The translations under genes and the position numbers were made by a program. The notes beneath the pieces are model-generated. The model worked only from the letters and a program-made list of their open reading frames with translations. It was not told where the DNA came from and ran no database searches. A stretch of 64,000 bases of DNA from the NCBI RefSeq assembly GCF_002157145.1, contig NZ_CP021361.1, positions 1,977,001 to 2,041,000 of the forward strand. The letters run 5' to 3'. Positions 1-12,438 of the stretch are shown here, piece after piece. Position 1 is the first letter of the stretch, and each line of letters begins with the position of its first letter. The stretch comes from Acidovorax carolinensis. Lineage in GTDB: Bacteria; Pseudomonadota; Gammaproteobacteria; Burkholderiales; Burkholderiaceae_C.

Positions 1-1108
1 AAAACGAGCTGTTCCAGCTGCTCGAATACAAACCCCTGACCGCCAAGGTGTACGAGCGGCCCTTCCTGCTGGTGCCGCCCTGCATCAACAAGTTCTACAT
101 CCTCGATCTGCAGCCAGAAAATTCGCTGATCCGCTATGCCGTCGAACAAGGCCACCGCACCTTTGTGGTGAGTTGGCGCAACCCGGATGACAGCCTGGCC
201 CACAAGACCTGGGACGACTATGTGGAAGATGGCGCCATGGCCGCCATCGATGTGGTGCAGAACATCACCGGCGCCGAGCAGATCAATGCCCTGGGTTTTT
301 GCGTGGGCGGCACCATCCTGAGCAATGCCCTGGCGGTGCTGGCCGCACGCGGCGACGAGCCGGTGGCCAGTGCCACCTTTTTGACCACGCTGATCGACTT
401 CACCGACACCGGCATCCTGGATGTGTTCATCGACGAAGGGATGGTGAAGTACCGCGAGATGCAGCTGGGCAAAGGCGGCCTCATGAAAGGGCAGGACCTG
501 GCCTCGACCTTCAGCTTCTTGCGCCCCAATGACCTGATGTGGAACTACGTGGTGGGCAACTACCTCAAGGGCGAAACTCCGCCCCGTTCGACCTGCTTTA
601 CTGGAACAGCGACAGCACCAATCTGCCCGGGCCGTTCTATGCCTGGTACCTGCGCAACTTTTATCTTGAAAACAACCTGGTCAAGCCCGGCAAGCTCATC
701 GTGTGCGGCGAGAAGATGGACCTCGCCAACCTCACGCTGCCGGTCTATATCTATGGCTCGCGCGAAGACCACATCGTGCCCATCAACGCCGCCTATGCCT
801 CCACCCAGGTGCTGCCCGGCAAAAAACGCTTTGTGATGGGCGCCTCGGGCCATATCGCCGGTGTCATCAACCCGCCCGCCAAAGGCAAGCGCAGCCACTG
901 GATTCGCGCCGACGGCAAGCTGCCCGCCACCCTCGAACAATGGCTGGAAGGCGCCACCGAGCATCCCGGCAGCTGGTGGACCGATTGGTCCGGCTGGCTC
1001 AAGGGCCATGCCGGCAAGCAGATTGCGGCGCCCAAGGCCTACGGCAAAGGCACCCGGTTCAAGGCCATCGAGCCGGCGCCGGGCCGCTACGTCAAGCAAA
1101 AGGTCTGA
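1..1108 (+). CDS. phaC: Class I poly(3-hydroxyalkanoate) synthase PhaC, 5' truncated by window edge, frameshifted
   Basis: PhaC polymerises 3-hydroxyacyl-CoA into PHA at the granule surface. The reading frame is open from base 3, so the N-terminal part lies upstream of the window. The lipase-like box GFCVGG carries the catalytic Cys (codon 300-302). The catalytic Asp lies in [10 protein letters not shown] and the His in GASGHIAG. The frame breaks in the C run at 582-585: the expected sequence [19 protein letters not shown] is recovered only if one C is added, after which the frame runs to a stop at 1108. One missing base in a homopolymer suggests a sequencing error rather than a dead gene. 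phaA follows 89 bp downstream, the usual phaCA order. Confidence 0.93.
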
Positions 1109-1197
1109 CTGAAACGCTGCAGACGGCTGCGAGAATCTCAAAAAACCGCCGGGGCTCGAAACGGGCCCTGCACCGATCCACCTCGAAAGGACTTTCC

Positions 1198-2375
1198 ATG
1201 GAAGACATCGTCATTGTTTCAGCCGCTCGCACCGCCGTGGGCAAATTTGGTGGCGCACTGGCCAAGACGCCGGCCACCGAACTGGGTTCCATCGTGATCC
1301 GCGAGGCCATCGCGCGCGCGGGGCTGGCCTCCGACCAGATTGGTGAAGTCATCATGGGCCAGGTGCTGGCAGCCGGCGTGGGCCAGAACCCGGCGCGCCA
1401 GGCCTCCATGAAGGCGGGCGTGGCCAAGGAAACACCGGCCCTCACCATCAATGCCGTGTGCGGCTCGGGCCTCAAGGCGGTGATGCTGGCGGCCCAGGCC
1501 GTGGCCTGGGGCGACAGCGAGATCGTGGTGGCCGGTGGCCAGGAAAACATGAGCCTGGCACCCCATGTGCTGAACGGCTCGCGTGACGGCCAGCGCATGG
1601 GCGACTGGAAGCTGATCGACTCGATGATCGTCGATGGCCTGTGGGACGTGTACAACCAGTACCACATGGGCATTACCGCCGAAAACGTGGCCAAGGCCTA
1701 CGGCATCACCCGCGACATGCAGGACGCCCTGGCCTTGGGTAGCCAGCAAAAGGCCGCTGCTGCGCAAGACGCAGGCAAGTTTGCCGACGAGATCGTGGGT
1801 GTCAGCCTGGCCCAGAAGAAGGGCGACCCCATCCTGTTCAATGCCGACGAATACCTGAACCGCAAAACCAATGCCGAAGTGCTGGCGGGTCTGCGCCCGG
1901 CGTTCGACAAGGCCGGCACCGTGACGGCGGGCAATGCCTCGGGCATCAACGATGGCGCTGCCGCCGTAGTGGTGATGAGCGCAAAGAAGGCCGCTTCCCT
2001 GGGCCTCAAGCCCTGGCCCGCATTGCCGCTTTTGGCACCAGCGGTCTGGACCCGGCCACCATGGGCATGGGCCCCGTGCCTGCCTCGCGCAAGGCCCTGC
2101 AGCGCGCGGGCTGGAACGCCGCCGATGTGGACCTGTTCGAACTGAACGAGGCCTTTGCCGCGCAAGCCTGCGCCGTGAACAAGGAACTGGCCATCGACCC
2201 CGCCAAGGTCAACGTGAACGGCGGCGCGATTGCCATTGGTCACCCCATCGGCGCCTCGGGTTGCCGCATCCTGGTGACGCTGCTGCACGAAATGCAACGC
2301 CGTGATGCCAAGAAGGGCCTGGCTGCGCTGTGCATTGGTGGGGGCATGGGCGTGTCCCTGGCGCTGGAGCGTTAA
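1198..2375 (+). CDS. phaA: Acetyl-CoA acetyltransferase (beta-ketothiolase) PhaA, frameshifted
   Basis: Condenses two acetyl-CoA to acetoacetyl-CoA, the first step of PHB synthesis. The start is the ATG at 1198, preceded by AAGGAC, and the protein begins [19 protein letters not shown]. The nucleophilic Cys is in NAVCGSG (Cys88), the catalytic His in [10 protein letters not shown] and the second catalytic Cys in ALCIGGGMG near the C-terminus. Full length would be about 392 residues, normal for the family. The frame breaks at the CCC at 2011-2013, where [18 protein letters not shown] needs one more C; the correct frame then continues to the TAA at 2373-2375. Located directly after phaC. Confidence 0.93.
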
Positions 2376-2433
2376 AGGCTTCAACGAAGTCAGACACGTT
2401 CAAGACACCCGTGCGCTCGACAGGCGCCTCCCA

Positions 2434-2466
2434 AGAAAAAGCCGCATTTGATGCGGCTTTTTTTTC
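2434..2466 (+). terminator. Rho-independent terminator after phaA
   Basis: The stem AAAGCCGCA / TGCGGCTTT has a short TTGA loop and is followed by a run of T. It separates phaCA from the chemoreceptor gene that starts at 2548. Confidence 0.85.
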
Positions 2467-2547
2467 GGCGACGTCTTGATTGAACTCAATGGATGCATTG
2501 CTACCAAAGAGTTACAATAAAAACATATTGGTGCAATTCAGAAATCT

Positions 2548-3996
2548 ATGCCGTATCTCTCCCACTCCCCACAGTCCGAAAAGCCCGTATCGCAGCGTCT
2601 GGACAGCGCCTTGCTGGGTGACCGCGTCATGCTGGTGGCCATTGCGCTGAGCGCCATTGCCGCGGTGGTGCTGGGGCTGCGGTTTGTGGATTCGGCGCTG
2701 GCTCTGGTGGCCTCGGGGGGGCTGGTGCTGATCGCTGGCGCTGCTTATGCCTTGGCGCGTGGCACGCTGGGGTCCCGTCTGGTGCTGGCGTTTGTGCAGG
2801 TGGGCCTGGTGGCCCTGCATATCCAGCTCGCGCAGGGCATGCTGGAGTTCCACTTCGGCGTGTTCGTCACACTGGCCTTGCTGCTGGTGTACCTGGACTG
2901 GCGCCCCATTGTGTGGGCGGCATTGCTGTTTGCCGTGCACCATGTGCTGTTCGACCGCCTGCAGGCGGCGGGCTTTGGTGTGTACTGCATGACCAGCCCT
3001 GACTTCGCCCGGGTGGTGCTGCACGCGGTGTATGTGGTGATCCAGACGGTGCTGGAAGTGATCCTTGCGGTGAACATGGGACGCACGGCCCGGGAGTCGC
3101 TGGAGTTGCAGCGCCTGTCGGCGGCCATGGTGCGCGGCGACCAGATTGCGCTGGACGTCACCCATATTGCCGTGGAGACGCCCGGTGGGATGGCCCTCAA
3201 GCAGGCGCTGGAGCGCATGCACGAAACCGTGGCCACTGTTCAGGAGGCGGCCACCAGCATGGCGCTGGCCTGCCAGGAGATCGCCATGGGAGCGCAAGAC
3301 CTTTCGGTGCGCACCGAAGACACCGCCGGCAGCCTGCAGGCAACGTCCGCCAACATGGAGCAGCTCACCGGTACGGTGCGCCAGTCCGCCAATGCGTCCG
3401 AACAGGCCAATGCCCTGGCGGTATCGGCGGCAGACGTGGCCCGGCACGGCGGCGACGTGGTGGGGCGCGTGATCCACACCATGCGTGAGATCAACGAAGG
3501 TTCGGCCCGGATTGCCGACATCACGGGCGTGATCGACTCCATCGCCTTCCAGACCAACATTCTGGCGCTCAATGCTGCCGTGGAAGCGGCCCGTGCGGGT
3601 GAGCAGGGGCGCGGTTTTGCGGTGGTGGCTACCGAAGTGCGCAGCCTGGCCCAGCGCTCGGCCCAGGCGGCCCGCGAGATCAAGTCACTCATCGAAAGCT
3701 CGGTGCAAAAAGCCTCGGCCGGTGGCCAGCTGGCCGATGACGCCGGCCGCACCATGTCGGAGATCGTGGGCTCGGTGCAGCAGGTCAGTGCAATGATGGG
3801 CGAGATCCACGCGGCGGCGCGTGACCAATCGACCGGCATCGCGCAGATCAACCAGGCAGTCGGCCAGCTTGACCAGATGACGCAGCAGAACGCAGCGCTG
3901 GTGGAGCAATCCGCCGCTGCCGCAGGGACGGTGACGGAGCAGGCCCAGCGGTTGGCACAGGTGGTGGCTGTCTTTGCGCTGGCGCGCAACGCATGA
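2548..3996 (+). CDS. Methyl-accepting chemotaxis protein with polytopic membrane N-terminus
   Basis: 482 residues. The first roughly 175 residues contain about six hydrophobic helices with short loops, so the sensor seems buried in the membrane instead of forming a periplasmic domain. No obvious HAMP domain follows. The C-terminal half is a standard MCP signalling coiled coil with the hairpin tip [20 protein letters not shown] and [17 protein letters not shown]. There is no C-terminal NWETF-type CheR tether. The ligand cannot be deduced. The gene lies between phaA and phaB on the same strand, but behind a terminator, so it probably has its own promoter. Confidence 0.88.
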   Translation: MPYLSHSPQSEKPVSQRLDSALLGDRVMLVAIALSAIAAVVLGLRFVDSALALVASGGLVLIAGAAYALARGTLGSRLVLAFVQVGLVALHIQLAQGMLEFHFGVFVTLALLLVYLDWRPIVWAALLFAVHHVLFDRLQAAGFGVYCMTSPDFARVVLHAVYVVIQTVLEVILAVNMGRTARESLELQRLSAAMVRGDQIALDVTHIAVETPGGMALKQALERMHETVATVQEAATSMALACQEIAMGAQDLSVRTEDTAGSLQATSANMEQLTGTVRQSANASEQANALAVSAADVARHGGDVVGRVIHTMREINEGSARIADITGVIDSIAFQTNILALNAAVEAARAGEQGRGFAVVATEVRSLAQRSAQAAREIKSLIESSVQKASAGGQLADDAGRTMSEIVGSVQQVSAMMGEIHAAARDQSTGIAQINQAVGQLDQMTQQNAALVEQSAAAAGTVTEQAQRLAQVVAVFALARNA

Positions 3997-4036
3997 GCGG
4001 GCACTGCCACGGGTGGGGCACCGATATCATTGCCCC

Positions 4037-4819
4037 ATGAAACCAACTGTATTCGCCCAACCCTTTGAGCCCCTGGGTTGCGCTGCCTGCCGCAACAAGA
4101 CGCAGCTTCCGTTCGACTTCACGATGGCGTTCCAGCCCATCATGGACCTGCAGACCGGACGCCCGTTTGCCTACGAAGCGCTGGTGCGGGGCGTCGACGG
4201 GCAGTCGGCAGCTACCGTGCTGTCGTGGGTGGATGAATCCCACCGCTACCGCTTTGACCAGGCTTGCCGGGTGAAAGCCATCGAACTGGCATCGCGCCTG
4301 GGGCTTGCCGCCTTGCCGGGGTGCCGCCTGAGTATCAACTTTCTGCCCAACGCCGTGTACCGGGCCGAGACCTGCATCCGGGCCACCATGGAAGCGGCCA
4401 AGGAATTTGCTTTTCCGCACGATCGAATCATGTTTGAGGTAACCGAAGGTGAGCAGGTGACCAACGGCGCACACCTCAAGTCCATCTTCAACGAATACCG
4501 CCGTCAGGGCCTGATCACGGCGATCGATGATTTTGGCGCGGGCTACGCCGGGCTGAACATGCTGGTCCAGTTCCAGCCCCATGTGCTGAAGATCGACATG
4601 GAATTGATCCGCAACATTGATCAGGATCCCGTGCGGCAGGCCATCGTGGCCGGCATTGCGCTGGTCTGTGATCGCCTGGGCATTGACATCGTGGCCGAAG
4701 GCATCGAGACGGCGCAAGAGTCCGAGCACCTGCGCTCGGCGGGGATTCATTACCAGCAAGGCTATCTTTTTGCCCGGCCGGGCTGGGAGACTTTGCCACT
4801 GGCCAGCGGCAGCGCCTGA
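4037..4819 (+). CDS. EAL-domain protein, predicted c-di-GMP phosphodiesterase
   Basis: 260 residues from the ATG at 4037; an upstream in-frame start at 3974 overlaps the MCP end and is less likely. It is a nearly stand-alone EAL domain with a Cys-containing N-terminal stretch (GCAACRNKTQ). The active-site signature is complete: YEALVRG, SINFLPN, FEVTEGE, IDDFGAGYAG, LKIDME, EGIETAQE and GYLFARP. All the metal- and substrate-binding acidic residues I look for are present, so it is probably catalytic. There is no GGDEF domain or membrane segment, so it is cytosolic. It starts 41 bp after the chemoreceptor and the two may be co-transcribed. Confidence 0.88.
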   Translation: MKPTVFAQPFEPLGCAACRNKTQLPFDFTMAFQPIMDLQTGRPFAYEALVRGVDGQSAATVLSWVDESHRYRFDQACRVKAIELASRLGLAALPGCRLSINFLPNAVYRAETCIRATMEAAKEFAFPHDRIMFEVTEGEQVTNGAHLKSIFNEYRRQGLITAIDDFGAGYAGLNMLVQFQPHVLKIDMELIRNIDQDPVRQAIVAGIALVCDRLGIDIVAEGIETAQESEHLRSAGIHYQQGYLFARPGWETLPLASGSA

Positions 4820-5033
4820 AGCGGGCGGGCGTGTTGCGTCCGACCCCAACCCCTGGGCTCGGCTGCGGCGGATGGTCGCGCTCTGCGCTCGCTCAATACC
4901 GCGCGGTACACGCGGGTATGGGTTGACCGGGGCGGTCTTGCAGAAAAATGGCCGCTTCAGTGTTTTCCTTCACTGCGTTGCCTCAATTCTTGGGTAGAGT
5001 GGTGTGGAGCACTTTACAACCAGGAGAAATCAC

Positions 5034-5771
5034 ATGAGCAAGAAAGTAGCGTATGTCACCGGCGGCATGGGCGGCATCGGCACCGCCATCTGCCAGCGTT
5101 TGCACAAGGACGGGTTCACCGTCATCGCCGGCTGCGGCCCCACGCGCGACTTCACCAAGTGGCTCGACGAGCAGAAGGCCCTGGGCTACACCTTCCATGC
5201 GTCGGTGGGCAATGTGGGCGACTGGGACTCCACCGTGGAAGCTTTCACCAAGACCAAGGCTGAACACGGCCCCATCGATGTGCTGGTCAACAATGCCGGC
5301 ATCACGCGCGACCGCATGTTCCTCAAGATGACCCGCGAGGACTGGGATCAGGTGATCGAGACCAACCTCAACAGCATGTTCAACGTCACCAAGCAGGTGG
5401 TGGCCGACATGGTGGAAAAGGGCTGGGGCCGCATCATCAACATCAGCAGCGTGAACGGCGAAAAGGGCCAGGCAGGGCAAACCAACTATTCCGCTGCCAA
5501 GGCCGGCATGCATGGCTTTTCAATGGCGCTGGCGCAGGAGCTGGCCACCAAGGGCGTGACCGTGAACACCGTGAGCCCGGGTTACATCGGCACCGACATG
5601 GTCAAGGCCATTCGCCCCGATGTACTGGAAAAGATCGTGGCCACCGTGCCGGTCAAGCGCCTGGGCGAGCCCAGCGAGATTGCCTCCATCATCGCCTGGC
5701 TGGCATCGGACGAGGGTGGTTACGCCACCGGCGCCGATTTTTCCGTCAATGGCGGCTTGCACATGGGTTGA
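5034..5771 (+). CDS. phaB: Acetoacetyl-CoA reductase PhaB
   Basis: NADPH-dependent reduction of acetoacetyl-CoA to (R)-3-hydroxybutyryl-CoA, the monomer used by PhaC. A 245-residue classical short-chain dehydrogenase: nucleotide-binding TGGMGGIG at the N-terminus, NNAGITRD, and catalytic Ser in INISSVNG, with Tyr152 and Lys156 in NYSAAKAG. The C-terminus is SVNGGLHMG. The start ATG at 5034 is preceded by AGGAGA at the proper distance. Most pha operons run phaCAB without a break; here phaB is about 2.7 kb from phaA with two signalling genes between them. Confidence 0.94.
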   Translation: MSKKVAYVTGGMGGIGTAICQRLHKDGFTVIAGCGPTRDFTKWLDEQKALGYTFHASVGNVGDWDSTVEAFTKTKAEHGPIDVLVNNAGITRDRMFLKMTREDWDQVIETNLNSMFNVTKQVVADMVEKGWGRIINISSVNGEKGQAGQTNYSAAKAGMHGFSMALAQELATKGVTVNTVSPGYIGTDMVKAIRPDVLEKIVATVPVKRLGEPSEIASIIAWLASDEGGYATGADFSVNGGLHMG

Positions 5772-5787
5772 TACCGCCCGAAGCAGA

Positions 5788-5822
5788 CAACAAAAAACCC
5801 CGCAATGCGGGGTTTTTTGTTG
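5788..5822. terminator. Bidirectional terminator after phaB
   Basis: A perfect inverted repeat with arms ending ACCCCGC / GCGGGGT and an AAT loop, flanked by an A run on one side and a T run on the other. It can stop transcription from phaB and from the minus-strand genes on the right. Confidence 0.88.
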
Positions 5823-5884
5823 AGAGGAACATAGATGGATGAAGGGGCTGCCGCCGCCATTTGGTGTGGGCGGCTGCCGCGCCC

Positions 5885-5959
5885 TCAAAGGCGGGCCGGT
5901 GCGCGCTTGCGGTCGCGTTCGTCTTCGGGCCAGGCGGACAAGATTGCGGTGGTATTCAT
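5885..5959 (-). CDS. Possible 24-residue small protein
   Basis: A short minus-strand frame begins MNTTAILSAWPEDERDRKR and ends at a TGA. It has a good Shine-Dalgarno (CAGGAG) ahead of its ATG. It is charged and has no membrane segment. It is the only coding signal I see in the 5823-6149 gap. I recognise no family, and short frames like this arise by chance. Confidence 0.25.
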   Translation of the reverse strand: MNTTAILSAWPEDERDRKRAPARL

Positions 5960-6076
5960 ACTGGAAAACTCCTGTGATGTACCAACAACGCGCTCGCTTG
6001 GGGCTTGGTTGACGTCCAAACGCAAAAAAATGCAACCAAATCACCCGATATTCTTGCGAAAATTTTGCTTCAGAAT

Positions 6077-6119
6077 TTATAGCAACCAGCGCTCGTTGCT
6101 ATTGGCCAGAAGGCCAAAA
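6077..6119. repeat. Interspersed Comamonadaceae-type repeat, degenerate copy
   Basis: A copy of the short AT-flanked repeat found at several places in the chromosomal part (core ATAGCTGCTAGCGCTT, then a second GCGC-containing half and GGCC). This copy is diverged (ATAGCAACCAGCGCT, then TTGGCC and AGGCC) and lies between the small frame and the ABC-F gene. Confidence 0.5.
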
Positions 6120-6149
6120 CAATCGCAAGGAATTACAAGATTTTACGTA

Positions 6150-8218
<2,069 letters not shown>

Positions 8219-8219
<1 letters not shown>

Positions 8220-9148
8220 CAGGAAGAAAAATAGGCAACCAGGGCCTGGCGTGTGGCCAGAAGCACCTGGTCTTCGCCCGCGCTGGTGTCTATCCAGTAC
8301 ACGGGCAGCTGCCCGAAGGCGGCTTCAAAGTGGGAACGCTCGTTGCCGATTTCGAGCACGAGCACCGCATTTTCGCTCATGCGGGCGGGCGCGTCCTGGA
8401 GCAGCTGGCGAATGAAGTCCATGCCATCGGCACCGCCCGCCAGCGCAAGGGTGGGTTCAGCCCGGTATTCGGCAGGCAATTGCGCCATGCTGGCTGCATT
8501 GACATAGGGCGGATTGCAGAGAATCAGGTCCCAGGGGCCGGGCAGTTGGGCCAGGCCATCCGACAACTGCAGCGTAATGCGGTCTTGCAGGCCATGCCGG
8601 TCCACATTGATGCGGGCCACGGCCAGTGCATCGGGCGAGATGTCGGCGCCCGTGACTTCGATGTCGGGCCAGGCCATGGCCGCCAGCACGGCCAGGCTGC
8701 CGTTGCCGGTGCACAGGTCGAGCACGCGGTGCGTGTGCTCGCCCAGAAAATCATCGATGCTGCCATCGGCCAGCAATTCGGCGATGAAGCTGCGCGGCAC
8801 GATGGCGCGTTCATCCACGTAGAACGGCACGCCTTGCAGCCAGGCCTCGCGGGTGAGGTAAGCGGCAGGCTTGCGGGTGCGAATGCGCTCATCAAAAAGT
8901 GCAGCTGCCTGCGCAAGCTCATCGGGCGCTACAGGCCGATTTGCCACGGAATCGGGGCCATCGCCCAGGTCACTGTCCAGGGGCAGCCCCAGGCGCCACA
9001 GCACCAGCCAGGCGGCTTCGTCATGGGCGTTGGTGGTGCCGTGACCGAACGCAACGCCCGCGGCGGTGAGCAGATCGGCGCCGGACTGCACCAGCGCGGC
9101 CACGGTGCCGCCCTGCAGGGCGGGCAGGGCGGTGACGGTGCCGGTCAT
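8219..9148 (-). CDS. prmB: 50S ribosomal protein L3 N5-glutamine methyltransferase PrmB
   Basis: Transfers a methyl group from SAM to a glutamine of ribosomal protein L3. 309 residues, with an N-terminal helical domain and a Rossmann methyltransferase domain. SAM-binding [11 protein letters not shown] and the catalytic glutamine-binding NPPY in [12 protein letters not shown] are clear. The stretch [18 protein letters not shown] and the C-terminal [11 protein letters not shown] distinguish PrmB from the release-factor enzyme PrmC. The ATG overlaps the dapE stop by four bases (ATGA), placing it in the same operon. Confidence 0.92.
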
Positions 9149-10350
9149 GCTGCGGCTGCCTGCGTGGCCGCTGGTGTCTTGCTGGCCTGGCAGTGCAGGT
9201 TTTCGAGGGTGCGGCGGTAGATGTTTTTGAGGGGCTCGATGTCGGCCACCACCACATGCTCGTCGATCTTGTGGATGGTGGCGTTGGGCGGGCCCAGTTC
9301 AATGACCTGCGGGCAGATCTGCGCGATGAAGCGGCCGTCGCTGGTGCCGCCGGTGGTGGACAGCTCGGTGGTGATGCCGGTTTCGGCCAGGATGGCCTGC
9401 TGCACGGCCGTGACGAGCTCGCCCGGCGTGGTCAGGAAGGGCTGTCCGCCCAGCGTCCACTGCAGGTCGTATTCGAGACTGTGGCGGTCGAGCAGGCTGT
9501 AGACGCGCTGCTTGAGCTTTTCGGCGGTGGACTCGGTGGAAAAGCGGAAATTGAAGTCCACCACCACCTCGCCCGGAATCACGTTGGTGGCGCCGGTGCC
9601 GCCGTGCATGTTGCTGATCTGCCAGCTGGTGGGCGGAAAGAAGGCATTGCCCTGGTCCCACACGGTGGCCGCCATTTCGGCGAGTGCGGGCAGGGCCTGG
9701 TGAATGGGGTTGCGCGCCAGTTGCGGGTAGGCGATATGGCCCTGGATGCCGCGCACGGTGAGCTTGCCGCTGAGCGTGCCGCGCCGGCCGTTCTTGATCA
9801 TGTCGCCCGTCTTTTCGACGGACGTGGGCTCGCCCACGATGCAGTAGTCCAGCGTCTCGCCGCGCGTGCGCAGCTGTTCCACCACCACCTTGGTGCCATC
9901 GACCGAGGGGCCTTCCTCGTCGCTGGTCAGCAGGAAGGCGATGGAAACCTGCGGATCGGGGTGGGCGGCCAGAAACTCTTCCACCGCCACGACGAAGGCG
10001 GCGATGGAGGTTTTCATGTCACTGGCGCCACGGCCAAAGAGCTTGCCGTCCTTGTGCGTGGGCGTGAACGGGTGGCTGCTCCACTGTGCCAGCGGGCCGG
10101 TGGGAACCACGTCGGTGTGCCCGGCAAATACTATGGTTTTTATAGCTTGCTGCGAAGGTGAAACAAGCGTTGCAGGCCGTTTTGCCCACAAATTGCTGAC
10201 ACGGAACCCGTCGGGCCCGCTGTCCAGGCGCTCGCAAATAAAACCCAGCGGGGCCAGGCGTGCCGCAAGCAGCTCGAGGCATCCTGCGTCCTCCGGCGTG
10301 ATGGAGGGCAGGGAGATGAGCTGTTCGGCCAGGTGCAGGGTGCGGGACAT
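9145..10350 (-). CDS. dapE: Succinyl-diaminopimelate desuccinylase DapE
   Basis: Hydrolyses N-succinyl-LL-diaminopimelate to LL-DAP and succinate. 401 residues from the ATG at 10350 ([16 protein letters not shown]); the longer frame upstream would run into pilU. M20 metallopeptidase motifs are present: first zinc ligands in [12 protein letters not shown], bridging Asp in GRGASDMK, Glu pair in TSDEEGPS and His in [11 protein letters not shown] short segment before FAGHTD (residues about 65-78) derives from an embedded repeat and is absent from the family as I remember it. Located between pilU and prmB. Confidence 0.93.
   Translation of the reverse strand: MSRTLHLAEQLISLPSITPEDAGCLELLAARLAPLGFICERLDSGPDGFRVSNLWAKRPATLVSPSQQAIKTIVFAGHTDVVPTGPLAQWSSHPFTPTHKDGKLFGRGASDMKTSIAAFVVAVEEFLAAHPDPQVSIAFLLTSDEEGPSVDGTKVVVEQLRTRGETLDYCIVGEPTSVEKTGDMIKNGRRGTLSGKLTVRGIQGHIAYPQLARNPIHQALPALAEMAATVWDQGNAFFPPTSWQISNMHGGTGATNVIPGEVVVDFNFRFSTESTAEKLKQRVYSLLDRHSLEYDLQWTLGGQPFLTTPGELVTAVQQAILAETGITTELSTTGGTSDGRFIAQICPQVIELGPPNATIHKIDEHVVVADIEPLKNIYRRTLENLHCQASKTPAATQAAAA
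10136..10184. repeat. Interspersed repeat inside dapE
   Basis: Plus-strand TTTTATAGCTTGCTGCG, a spacer, AAGCGTTGCAGGCC and GTTTT match the two-part layout of the chromosomal repeat. It is translated in frame within dapE as roughly a dozen residues just before the metal-binding FAGHTD motif. Confidence 0.6.
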
Positions 10351-10373
10351 CGGAAAGTTCAGGGGAAAACGGG

Positions 10374-11534
10374 TCAGGCGGCTTTGACGTCCAGCACGAT
10401 TTCGGTAAAGGAAGGCTGGTCGTCGGGAGTGTCCCGCGCCTCTTTTTGGGCCTTGGCCGCGTTGGCTGCCAGGGCAAAGTCGTTTTGCAGGCGCCACATG
10501 AGGTTGGTGGGCGAGTCGGCATGGGCCAGGCCTTCCTTGCGTTCGACCTTGCCTTCCATGATGTGGTGGGCCAGGGCTTCCTCAAAGGTCTGCGAGCCTT
10601 CAGCCATGGATTTTTCCATGGCCTCCTTCACGCCCGAGAAGTCGCCTTTTTCCACCAGCTCGGAAACCAGCTTGGTGTTGAGCATTATTTCCACCGCTGG
10701 CACGCGGCCGCCGTCCACCGTGCGCACCAGGCGCTGGGACACCACGGCTTTGAGCGCCGATGCCAGGTCGCCCAGCATGGTCGGGCGCACCTCGACGGGA
10801 TAGAAGCTCAGGATGCGGTTAAGCGCGTGGTAGCTGTTGTTGCCGTGCAGCGTGGCCAGACACAGGTGGCCCGACTGCGCGTAGGCAATGGCGGCCGACA
10901 TGGTTTCGCGGTCGCGGATTTCGCCGATCAGGATCACATCCGGGGCCTGGCGCAGTGCATTCTTGAGCGCCGTCTGCAGCGACTGGGTGTCACTGCCGAT
11001 CTCGCGCTGGTTCACGATCGATTTCTTGTTCTTGAACTGGTATTCGACCGGGTCTTCGATCGTGAGGATATGCCCTGTCAGCTGTTCGTTGCGGCTGTCG
11101 ATCATCGATGCCAGCGTGGTGCTCTTGCCCGAGCCCGTGGCGCCCACCACCAGGATGAGGCCGCGCTTTTCCATGATCAACTCACGCAACACCGAAGGCA
11201 GGCCCAGCGAGTCGAGCTCCGGAATGTGCTGCGAGATGAAGCGGATCACCACGGCGTAACTGCCGCGCTGGCGCATGGCGCTGACCCGGAAGCGCCCCAC
11301 ACCACTGAGGGGCACGCCCATGTTGAGCTCGCCGGTTTCTTCCAGCTCTTCGATGCGGTCTGGTGGCACCACCTCGGACAGCAGGTTGCGCGGCGCGTCG
11401 GGTGGCAGGATCTGGTTGTTGATCTGCACGCATTCGCCGTTGATCTTGATCAGCGCGGGTGCGTTGGCCGACAGATAGACGTCGGAGGCCTTTTTCTCTG
11501 CCATCAGGCGAAGAATTCGTTCCATCGTGCTCAT
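10374..11534 (-). CDS. pilU: PilT/PilU-family type IV pilus retraction ATPase, PilU-like
   Basis: 386-residue hexameric secretion ATPase that would power pilus disassembly at the inner membrane. The N-terminal PAS-like domain begins [20 protein letters not shown]. Walker A is [15 protein letters not shown], the Asp box holds [12 protein letters not shown], Walker B is [15 protein letters not shown] and the His box is [12 protein letters not shown]. The C-terminal extension past residue 350 ([13 protein letters not shown]) fits PilU better than PilT. No pilT partner is visible in the window. It is in line with the dap genes: 23 bp before dapE and 66 bp after dapD. Confidence 0.87.
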   Translation of the reverse strand: MSTMERILRLMAEKKASDVYLSANAPALIKINGECVQINNQILPPDAPRNLLSEVVPPDRIEELEETGELNMGVPLSGVGRFRVSAMRQRGSYAVVIRFISQHIPELDSLGLPSVLRELIMEKRGLILVVGATGSGKSTTLASMIDSRNEQLTGHILTIEDPVEYQFKNKKSIVNQREIGSDTQSLQTALKNALRQAPDVILIGEIRDRETMSAAIAYAQSGHLCLATLHGNNSYHALNRILSFYPVEVRPTMLGDLASALKAVVSQRLVRTVDGGRVPAVEIMLNTKLVSELVEKGDFSGVKEAMEKSMAEGSQTFEEALAHHIMEGKVERKEGLAHADSPTNLMWRLQNDFALAANAAKAQKEARDTPDDQPSFTEIVLDVKAA

Positions 11535-11600
11535 GGTGTTTCCCTCTCTTGTCCGTATCGGTTGCGGCGCTGACGTGCGGGCGTGGCTGGTCAGCCGCGC

Positions 11601-12434
11601 TCAGTCGCGCAGCAGGTCGTTGATACTGGTCTTGGAACGCGTCTGTGCATCCACCTGCTTGACGATGATGGCGGCGTACATGCTGTAGGGCGCGCCATTG
11701 GCGGCGGTCTTGGGCAGGTTGCCGCTGACCACCACCGAGCCCGATGGCACGCGGCCATAGCTGATCTCGCCCGTGGCGCGGTTGAAGATGGGGGTGCTTT
11801 GACCCAGATAAACGCCCATGCCCAGCACTGAGTTTTCTTCGACGATCACGCCTTCGACCACTTCGGAGCGGGCGCCGATGAAGCAGTTGTCTTCGATGAT
11901 GGTGGGGTTGGCCTGCAGGGGCTCCAGCACGCCACCCAGGCCCACGCCGCCCGAGAGGTGCACGTTCTTGCCCACCTGCGCGCAGCTGCCCACGGTGGCC
12001 CAGGTGTCGACCATGGTGCCTTCATCGACATAGGCGCCGATGTTCACATAGCTGGGCATCAGGATCGCGCCCTTGGCGATGAAGCTGCCACGGCGGGCCA
12101 CGGCGGGCGGCACCACGCGCACGCCGGTGGCGGCGAGTTCCTGAGGGCTCAGGTGGGCAAACTTGGTGGGCACCTTGTCATAAAAGCCCAGGTCGCCGGC
12201 CGACATGATTTCGTTGTCCTTCAGGCGGAACGACAGCAGCACGGCCTTCTTGATCCACTGGTGCACGGTCCATTGGCCCACGCCTTCGCGGGTGGCAACG
12301 CGCAGCTTGCCGTTGTTCAGTTCGGCAATCACATGTTCGACGGCGTCCAGGATTTCCTGGGGTGCGGCGGCAGGCGAGAGGTTGGCGCGGTTGTCCCAGG
12401 CGTTGTCGATGAGGGTCTGGAGTTGTTGGGTCAT
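11601..12434 (-). CDS. dapD: 2,3,4,5-tetrahydropyridine-2,6-dicarboxylate N-succinyltransferase DapD
   Basis: Succinylates tetrahydrodipicolinate, committing it to the succinylase branch of lysine/meso-DAP synthesis. 277 residues from the ATG at 12434 ([16 protein letters not shown]). The middle is a left-handed beta helix of hexapeptide repeats ([36 protein letters not shown]), the hallmark of this trimeric transferase. The C-terminus [11 protein letters not shown] is typical. The start lies 4 bp from the dapC stop, so they are clearly one transcript. Confidence 0.95.
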   Translation of the reverse strand: MTQQLQTLIDNAWDNRANLSPAAAPQEILDAVEHVIAELNNGKLRVATREGVGQWTVHQWIKKAVLLSFRLKDNEIMSAGDLGFYDKVPTKFAHLSPQELAATGVRVVPPAVARRGSFIAKGAILMPSYVNIGAYVDEGTMVDTWATVGSCAQVGKNVHLSGGVGLGGVLEPLQANPTIIEDNCFIGARSEVVEGVIVEENSVLGMGVYLGQSTPIFNRATGEISYGRVPSGSVVVSGNLPKTAANGAPYSMYAAIIVKQVDAQTRSKTSINDLLRD

Positions 12435-12438
12435 GGTG

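Noticed and set aside
4897..4908. 12-bp palindrome TACCGCGCGGTA upstream of phaB
   Set aside because: Short, GC-rich and isolated, over 100 bp from the phaB start; such sites are expected by chance in this composition.
8890..8943. Sequence in prmB resembling the interspersed repeat (AGCTGCCTGCGC, then GGGCGCTACAGGCC)
   Set aside because: The encoded residues align with ordinary PrmB sequence in length and character, so the match is probably chance and not an inserted copy.
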